Source: Simplicispira hankyongi (GTDB lineage: Bacteria; Pseudomonadota; Gammaproteobacteria; Burkholderiales; Burkholderiaceae_C). From it: a stretch of 64,000 nucleotides of DNA. Location of the stretch: the NCBI RefSeq assembly GCF_003570885.1, contig NZ_QXJC01000003.1, positions 1-64,000 of the forward strand, written 5' to 3'. This document shows, in pieces, positions 58,818-64,000 of the stretch (the first letter of the stretch is position 1; each line of letters begins with the position of its first letter). A program made the position numbers and the translations under genes. The notes beneath the pieces were generated by a model, which saw nothing but the letters and a program-made list of their open reading frames with translations, searched no databases and was not told the DNA's origin.

Positions 58818-59983
58818 GCGCCCTGGCCACCGCACCACAGCGCATGCTGCCGGCCGGTCTGGCCACCCTGCTGCAGGGTGTTGACGACCGCGGGCGCACC
58901 CGCTACGGCTTGCCTGCCCTGGCCGACGACAGGCTGGTCAACTTTGGCAGTTGCACTGCCAATCCGATCACACCGGCCTTGCTGGTGCAGTGGCACACGC
59001 TGGAGCACCGATCCACAGCCCTGGATCCGCAGCGCCACCTGCAGACCCTCTTTGGCGCCACACAGTGCAGATTGGCCGCCTCGGGCACCGACGCCGAATA
59101 CAGCTGCGCCCTGGCCATGGGCTCGCAGCCTTACTGCACCGTGTTGATGGACCCACGTGAAATCGGGAGCGGCTGCGAACGCGCTGCTGCGGGCCTGACC
59201 CACACCTTGGGCTGCCCCGTAACCGCACCACTGGCGATCGATACCGCTATGGAAAAGGTGCTGCTGCGCGACGAGGCCGGCCGGGTACTGAGCCAGGACC
59301 AAATCGATTCGCAGCTTTTCGCCATCGCCCAGCGCCATGACCATCTGCCGCTACTGGTGCACCACGTATCCTGCTCCAAAACGGGCCTGAGTGCCCCCTC
59401 GGAGGCCGCTTGCAGACAACTGCAGGATGAACACGCCGCGGGCGTGCGGGTGGTGGTTGATGCATCACAAGGCCGCTTTGCCGCGCAGGATGTGCAACGC
59501 TGGCTGGCCCAGGGTTGGGCGGTGATCATCACCGGCTCCAAATACTTCGGCGCACCGCCATTTTGTGGTGCCACACTGTTTCCGGCCGGCTGGCCACAGG
59601 CCCGGGGATTCGCGGTAGCGCCCGGTTTGCTCGCTCGCTGGCGACTGGCCTTGGAGAACTTGGCACGACCACCGCAACGCAGCGCCTGGCGAAATGCCCT
59701 GCAAACCGCCTTCGTGCCGCAGTTGCCACGCGGCGCAGTTGACAACGATACCCCGCACGACAGGCAGGGCATTCTGAGTTTCGACCTTGGCCTGAACGCC
59801 GATCAGACACTCGCACTGCACCGGCGTTTGATTCAACGCGGCTTTTTCATCGGGCAACCAGTGGCAGCCGGCCGACGCAGCTTGCTGCGTGTGGCGCTCG
59901 GCGCCCACACCAACCCGGACCAGATGGTGCCCGACCTTGCGCGACTGGCCCGCACCCTGCGAGACGAACTGCGCCATGGCTGA
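58814..59983 (+). CDS. Fold-type I PLP-dependent enzyme (aminotransferase/decarboxylase-like)
   Basis: A 389-residue PLP enzyme of aspartate aminotransferase fold. LAASGTDAEYSCALAMG (about 94-110) should bind the cofactor phosphate. VVVDASQGRFAAQDVQ (about 215) carries the Asp that contacts the pyridine nitrogen, and ITGSKYFGAPPF holds the Schiff-base Lys (Lys243). The C-terminal small domain ends LLRVALGAHTNPDQM. SKTGLSAPS resembles cysteine-desulfurase and class V members, but no catalytic Cys loop is evident. It starts in an ATGA overlap with the ATP-grasp gene, and the next gene overlaps its end by 8 bp. The reaction is unknown. Confidence 0.75.
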   Translation: MSALATAPQRMLPAGLATLLQGVDDRGRTRYGLPALADDRLVNFGSCTANPITPALLVQWHTLEHRSTALDPQRHLQTLFGATQCRLAASGTDAEYSCALAMGSQPYCTVLMDPREIGSGCERAAAGLTHTLGCPVTAPLAIDTAMEKVLLRDEAGRVLSQDQIDSQLFAIAQRHDHLPLLVHHVSCSKTGLSAPSEAACRQLQDEHAAGVRVVVDASQGRFAAQDVQRWLAQGWAVIITGSKYFGAPPFCGATLFPAGWPQARGFAVAPGLLARWRLALENLARPPQRSAWRNALQTAFVPQLPRGAVDNDTPHDRQGILSFDLGLNADQTLALHRRLIQRGFFIGQPVAAGRRSLLRVALGAHTNPDQMVPDLARLARTLRDELRHG

Positions 59984-61136
59984 ACTGCACACCCGACTCC
60001 GCGGGCGTCTGCGCTTGACCGACGAGCAGCCCAGCGCCATCGTCTATGACCTTGACCAGCTAGAGGCCAGAGCCCTGGAGTTGCGCCACGCCCTGCCAAG
60101 CTTCCAGCACTGCCTGGCACTGAAGGCGGCACCCTTCGCAGCACTATTGCCCCGATTCGCCCGATGGGGTTTCGGCTTTGAAGCAGCCTCTTTGCAGGAA
60201 GGACTTGTCGCACACCAAGCCTGCCCGGGCGCAACGGTACTGTTCGACTCCCCCGCCAAAACCCGGACAGAAATCGCACGCGCCGAGGCCTTGGGCTGGG
60301 TGTTGAGCGCCAATAGCCTGGCCGAACTGGAACGCCTGAGTGCGCCCTGCTCCCTGCGTGTGAACACCTTGACCGGCCCCGGCCGCATCGCCCATACCAG
60401 CGTCGCCGACGCACGCAGCCGCTTTGGCGAGCCCCACGACAGCCTGCCCGAGGGCCTCGACTGCGCCGGCTGGCACGCCCACATCGGCTCCCAGGGCTGC
60501 TCCATTGAGCAATTGGTGCTGTCGGCCAGGCGCCTGGTCGACATTGCGCGACGACACCCCTCGACACGCTGGATCAATCTGGGCGGCGGCTTGGCCACCC
60601 AAGACAGCTACGAGGCCTATGCCCAGGCGCTGCGGTCGGCAGTGCCCGAGCTGTTCAGCGGCCGCTGGACGGTCTACACCGAAATGGGCCGCTCCCTGCT
60701 CGCGGCCAGCGCGCGGGCCTATTCCCGCGTCGAGTACATCTGCCGCGATGTGGCCACCATCCACCTCGGGGCCGACTTCCTGCTGCGCCGCGTCTACCGC
60801 CCCGACGACTGGGATTACCCGCTGGCTGCGCTGGACCCGCACTTCGCGCCGCGCATGGGCGCCTCGCGGCCCCAGGTCATCGCCGGCCCGCTGTGTTTTG
60901 CGGGCGACCTGTTGGGCAGTATCGATGCGCCAGCGATCCAGGAGGGCGACATCATCGAAATCGGACTGGCTGGCGCCTACAGCGCCTCGATGTGGAGTCG
61001 CCACTGCAGCCGTCGCATGCCACCGGTGTACGGCATCGATGCCACAGGGCAACTCCAGCCCCTGAGCGCTGGCGAAACCGACGCCGATCTTCTCTCCCTC
61101 TGGCGCGCCCCCGCATCGATACTGCCCACGGCGTGA
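59976..61136 (+). CDS. Fold-type III PLP decarboxylase-like enzyme (ODC/DapDC family)
   Basis: A 386-residue protein of the ornithine/diaminopimelate decarboxylase family. The PLP Lys is in HCLALKAAP (Lys50). FGFEAASLQEG, DCAGWHAHIGSQG (about 160-172), NLGGGLATQD (about 203) and TEMGRSLLAASAR (EMGR in place of the usual EPGR, about 235) follow. The C-terminal GPLCFAGDLLGS corresponds to the GPxCxSxD motif, whose Cys contacts the carboxylate or catalytic water. The pattern supports amino acid decarboxylation; the substrate is not predictable. Last of three coupled genes, then a 219-bp gap. Confidence 0.8.
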   Translation: MAELHTRLRGRLRLTDEQPSAIVYDLDQLEARALELRHALPSFQHCLALKAAPFAALLPRFARWGFGFEAASLQEGLVAHQACPGATVLFDSPAKTRTEIARAEALGWVLSANSLAELERLSAPCSLRVNTLTGPGRIAHTSVADARSRFGEPHDSLPEGLDCAGWHAHIGSQGCSIEQLVLSARRLVDIARRHPSTRWINLGGGLATQDSYEAYAQALRSAVPELFSGRWTVYTEMGRSLLAASARAYSRVEYICRDVATIHLGADFLLRRVYRPDDWDYPLAALDPHFAPRMGASRPQVIAGPLCFAGDLLGSIDAPAIQEGDIIEIGLAGAYSASMWSRHCSRRMPPVYGIDATGQLQPLSAGETDADLLSLWRAPASILPTA

Positions 61137-61355
61137 ACTTGCGGTTGGCAGCCGGCGACGCGTGACCCGAACACCACGCCACCCGGTGCATCACGGCCGA
61201 ACGCACGGTGGTCGGTCGCCCGGCGCGGCCTCATCGCACACCCTCCTCGGATAACCCAAAATCACACACCATGAGGCGTGGCAGTGCCTCTATGCGTGCG
61301 CTAAGTATTGAACGGCACATTCAAGGCTTCTTCAGCCAAGCTCTGGAAGCAAGCG

Positions 61356-62135
61356 ATGAAAACTGCCCCCACAGCCGACTCCCTAAAGAGTCTGTCCAAC
61401 AAAGTCCCGGAAATCACCCTGTCGTTCTGGGTCATCAAGATCATGTCCACCACGGTCGGCGAAACTGGCGCTGACTTCCTGGCGTTCGACGCCGGACTCG
61501 GGCCAACCCTGACCATGGCCTTCATGGGGACATTGCTCGCGCTCGCCCTGTCCCTGCAACTGCGCACGCGGCGCTACACACCCTGGGCCTACTGGCTCAC
61601 GGTCGTGCTCGTCAGCATCGTGGGCACCCAGATCACAGACTTCTTTACAGACAGCCTTGGCATCAGTTTGACGCTGAGCACGCCAATTTTGGCCGCGGTG
61701 CTGGCCGCCACGTTCCTCGTGTGGTATCGCGTGGAAAAAAGCCTGTCGATTCATGCAATCGTCACACGGCGCAGGGAACTGTTCTATTGGGCAGCCATCC
61801 TCTGCACCTTTGCCCTGGGCACGGCGGCAGGTGACCTGGCAAGTGAGACCCTCGGGCTAGGCTTTGCCTGGGGCGCTGTGGCCTTTGGCGCGCTGATCGC
61901 CATTGCCTTTGTCGCCTGGCGCATGGGCGGCAATGCGATTCTGATGTTCTGGATCGGCTACATCCTCACGCGCCCCTTCGGCGCCGCACTGGGGGACCTG
62001 CTGACGCAGACAAAAGCCGCAGGCGGCCTGGGAATGGGCGCGGCGTGGACCAGCACCCTGTTTTTGAGCGTGATCGTCCTCCTGGTCGGGTTTGCGCAAT
62101 GGACTACGCAGCCCGCCGCAGTAGAGCCGCGTTGA
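61356..62135 (+). CDS. COG4705-like membrane protein, copy 1
   Basis: A 259-residue integral membrane protein (ATG 61356; an upstream TTG at 61308 is unlikely). Four internal repeats each carry Gly-x3-4-Asp in a helix: STTVGETGADFLA, SIVGTQITDFFTDSLGISL, ALGTAAGDLASETLGLGF and RPFGAALGDLLTQTKAAGGLG. About eight helices. The whole protein is paralogous to the next gene. Such proteins are annotated only as uncharacterised membrane-anchored proteins; conserved acidic residues in membrane helices hint at ion or substrate transport. Confidence 0.75.
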   Translation: MKTAPTADSLKSLSNKVPEITLSFWVIKIMSTTVGETGADFLAFDAGLGPTLTMAFMGTLLALALSLQLRTRRYTPWAYWLTVVLVSIVGTQITDFFTDSLGISLTLSTPILAAVLAATFLVWYRVEKSLSIHAIVTRRRELFYWAAILCTFALGTAAGDLASETLGLGFAWGAVAFGALIAIAFVAWRMGGNAILMFWIGYILTRPFGAALGDLLTQTKAAGGLGMGAAWTSTLFLSVIVLLVGFAQWTTQPAAVEPR

Positions 62136-62175
62136 TCGCCCCCTTTCACAAGAATTACCACCAACTTCAACCGCT

Positions 62176-62934
62176 ATGAACACCACCACAGGCCAAACTC
62201 TCAGCAAGGTGCCGGAAGTCACCCTGCTTTTCTGGATCATCAAAATTGCCGCCACCACGCTGGGCGAAACAGGAGGTGATGCGGTTTCCATGTCTATGCA
62301 CCTGGGCTACTTGGTGGCCACCGGCATCTTTGCCGCCGTGTTCGCACTGGCCGTGGTGGCACAGATCAAGGCTAGAAAATTTCATCCTTCTCTGTACTGG
62401 GTCACCATCATCACCACCACCACCGTGGGCACCACGCTGGCGGATTTTTCTGACCGCTCGCTGGGCATTGGGTACGCAGGAGGATCGGCCCTGCTTCTGA
62501 CCTTGCTGCTGGGCTCGTTGTTCGTCTGGCACCGCACGCTCGGGTCGGTGTCGGTCAACACGGTCAGCTCACCGAAGGCCGAAATGTTCTACTGGGTCAC
62601 GATCATGTTTTCACAGACGCTAGGGACGGCGTTGGGAGATTGGACTGCAGACACAGCCGGTCTTGGCTACACCGGGGCAGCCGCAGTGTTTTCTGTATTG
62701 CTGGCATTGGTCGTGGCGGCGTATTTCTGGACGCAGGTGTCGCGCACGCTCTTGTTTTGGGCCGCTTTCATCCTGACGCGCCCCCTTGGTGCCGTGGTCG
62801 GGGATTTTCTGGACAAGCCTTTGAGCGCTGGTGGCCTGGCGCTCAGCCGCTACTCGGCTTCTGCGGCCCTGTTTGCCTTTATCGTAATCAGCATCGTGGT
62901 ATTCCGGCAGCGCGCCGCTGCCACAGCACATTGA
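62176..62934 (+). CDS. COG4705-like membrane protein, copy 2
   Basis: A 252-residue paralogue of the preceding gene with the same four repeats: ATTLGETGGDAVS, TTVGTTLADFSDRSLGIGY, TLGTALGDWTADTAGLGY and RPLGAVVGDFLDKPLSAGGLA. The N-termini are nearly identical in layout (SNKVPEITLSFWVIKIMSTT versus LSKVPEVTLLFWIIKIAATT), indicating tandem duplication. It lies 22 bp before the response regulator gene, so it is probably co-transcribed or at least co-regulated with the two-component system. Function unknown. Confidence 0.75.
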   Translation: MNTTTGQTLSKVPEVTLLFWIIKIAATTLGETGGDAVSMSMHLGYLVATGIFAAVFALAVVAQIKARKFHPSLYWVTIITTTTVGTTLADFSDRSLGIGYAGGSALLLTLLLGSLFVWHRTLGSVSVNTVSSPKAEMFYWVTIMFSQTLGTALGDWTADTAGLGYTGAAAVFSVLLALVVAAYFWTQVSRTLLFWAAFILTRPLGAVVGDFLDKPLSAGGLALSRYSASAALFAFIVISIVVFRQRAAATAH

Positions 62935-62956
62935 CAGGTCACGAATTGGAGGGCCT

Positions 62957-63622
62957 ATGCGGGTATTGCTGGTCGAAGACGACGCCATGATCGGCGAAGC
63001 CATCCAGGCCTCGCTGAAAGACGCAGCTTATGCAACCGACTGGGTCAAGGATGGTGCCATAGCCCTTGCCAGCTTGGCGTGCCAGCACTACGACCTGGTA
63101 TTGCTCGACCTGGGGCTTCCCGGCAAGGATGGGCTGGAAGTGCTGCGCCACATTCGCGCCAGGGACAACCCAGTTCCCCTACTCATCATCACCGCACGCG
63201 ATGGCCTGACCGACCGCCTGAGCGGTCTCGACGGTGGGGCTGACGACTACATCGTCAAGCCGTTTGAGGTGGCCGAGCTGCTGGCCCGCATGCGTGCAGT
63301 ACTGCGCCGAAAAGGTGGAAATGCGGTCCCCTTGCTGGGCAATGGAACCGTCTCGCTAGACCCAGCCACCCGGCAAGCGACGGCTGCGGACGGTACGCCG
63401 GTTCAGCTGTCCCACCGGGAGTTTTCCCTCCTGCAGGCACTCCTCGTGCGGCCTGGGGCGATCCTCTCACGCAGCGACCTGGAAGACCGTATCTATGGAT
63501 GGGGCGAAGAGGTGGACAGCAATGCCGTCGAGTTCCTGATCCATGCGCTGCGGCGCAAGCTGGGCAGCGAGGTCATCAAGAATGTCAGGGGAGCGGGATG
63601 GATGGTTTCAAAAAACGCCTGA
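62957..63622 (+). CDS. OmpR-family response regulator (QseB/PmrA-like)
   Basis: A 221-residue regulator with TTGGAGGG upstream of ATG 62957. The receiver domain (1-115) has acidic EDD (7-9), phospho-Asp in LVLLDLGLPGKDG (about 51), Thr in IITARDG and Lys in IVKPFEVAELLARM. The winged helix (about 125-218: LSHREFSLLQALLVRPGAILSRSDLEDRIYGWGEEVDSNAVEFLIHALRRKLG without the full run repeated elsewhere) is of PmrA/QseB type, with DSNAVEFLIHALRRKLG as recognition helix. It likely controls the lipid A modification genes upstream. The kinase gene overlaps its 3' end. Confidence 0.93.
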   Translation: MRVLLVEDDAMIGEAIQASLKDAAYATDWVKDGAIALASLACQHYDLVLLDLGLPGKDGLEVLRHIRARDNPVPLLIITARDGLTDRLSGLDGGADDYIVKPFEVAELLARMRAVLRRKGGNAVPLLGNGTVSLDPATRQATAADGTPVQLSHREFSLLQALLVRPGAILSRSDLEDRIYGWGEEVDSNAVEFLIHALRRKLGSEVIKNVRGAGWMVSKNA

Positions 63623-64000
63623 ATGCATCCTTGCAACTCAAGCTCTCTGTCGCGCTGTCGCTGACGATTTTGGTCGTCGCAGCGGTGGCAGGTGTGTTTT
63701 CGTTTGTCACCGCATTCAAGCAAGCCCATGAACTGCAGGATGTGACACTGCAACAAGTGGCCACATTGTTTGACCGGCAACACTTGGTCCCCAGCCTGCC
63801 CCAGAACGACAGCCTGGCCCGTCGCAATTACCGCGAGACGCGTGTCGTGGTGCAGTTTCTTTCCGAAGGCGCGCGCGCGGTGGGGCAAGGGCATATGGGC
63901 GCCGTACTACCGTTGCCCCTGCCCTTAGCCGACGGACTGCAGACAGTGGATGTCGAAGGCGAGTCCTTTCGTGTGCTGGTCAAGACAACCCCTTTGGGTG
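63598..64000 (+). CDS. Sensor histidine kinase, N-terminal part (cut by window end)
   Basis: The ATG at 63598 overlaps the regulator stop by 25 bp and opens a frame that continues past the right edge (134 codons seen). MDGFKKRLNASLQLKLSVAL leads into a membrane helix (SLTILVVAAVAGVFSFVTAF), followed by a periplasmic sensor segment (QLQ/LFDRQHLVPSLPQND, RRNYRETRVVVQFL) with VDVEGESFRVLVKTT, as in PmrB/QseC-type kinases. The HAMP, phospho-acceptor and ATPase parts are outside the window. No Fe(III)-binding ExxE motif is obvious in the visible part. Confidence 0.85.
   Translation, partial: MDGFKKRLNASLQLKLSVALSLTILVVAAVAGVFSFVTAFKQAHELQDVTLQQVATLFDRQHLVPSLPQNDSLARRNYRETRVVVQFLSEGARAVGQGHMGAVLPLPLPLADGLQTVDVEGESFRVLVKTTPLG

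Overview
The window is about 64 kb of GC-rich DNA from a betaproteobacterium, most likely family Comamonadaceae (Acidovorax/Alicycliphilus/Simplicispira-like). This rests on gene content and on a short dispersed repeat (core like GCCTCTAGCGC ... GCGC..AGCTAT) that recurs at least eight times and is familiar from that family. It is inferred without any database search. No rRNA, tRNA, CRISPR array or intact transposase was recognised.

Layout. (1) 1-2750: a decayed arsenic resistance operon. It holds an ArsI/ArsC deletion chimera, an intact ACR3 arsenite pump and a 17-codon ArsC stub, followed by a periplasmic His/Met-rich protein and a divergent Crp/Fnr regulator with a palindromic operator between them. 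(2) 2865-7322: mutS, a 169-bp inverted-repeat element, an AbrB/CcdA-like antitoxin with a CcdB-like toxin, a wrecked DNA methyltransferase gene and a small companion gene. (3) 7527-16566: a tightly coupled sugar-phosphate operon gnd-zwf-tal-pgi-tkt-pgm, closed by a 267-bp palindromic element. (4) 16840-29282: hydrolases, MipA/OmpV porin-like protein, uppP, a berberine-bridge-type flavoprotein, a PAS/GGDEF protein, two 2TM proteins, a LytS/LytTR two-component pair and an orphan ABC ATPase. (5) 29271-39410: an mdtABC-nodT RND efflux operon on the minus strand, split by about 1 kb of nested inverted repeats. (6) 39663-41351: an acyl-CoA ligase. (7) 41494-52575: a form II CO-dehydrogenase-like molybdenum hydroxylase cluster coxS-L-M-D-E-G-xdhC with an AcoR-like regulator, a second CoxG and a ModE regulator. 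CoxE carries an N-terminal array of 84-bp tandem repeats. (8) 52787-64000: a PmrAB-like envelope-modification locus.

The last region is the most interesting. Undecaprenyl-diphosphatase, an ArnC-like polyprenyl-phosphate glycosyltransferase, an ArnT-like lipid A glycosyltransferase, a GtrA-like membrane protein and a ChbG/NaxD-like deacetylase look like the hexosamine lipid A modification systems of Francisella (FlmF2/NaxD/FlmK) and Bordetella (Lgm). They are followed by a translationally coupled three-gene cassette with no obvious counterpart in those systems: a TPR plus ATP-grasp ligase, a fold-type I PLP enzyme and a fold-type III PLP decarboxylase-like enzyme. Two tandem four-repeat membrane proteins and an OmpR-family regulator with its sensor kinase follow; the kinase runs off the window. 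A PmrA-box-like direct repeat lies upstream of the first gene.

Repeats have shaped several genes here. One dispersed repeat lies in frame inside mutS and another inside the LytS kinase C-terminus. A palindromic element supplies the last codons of mutS.
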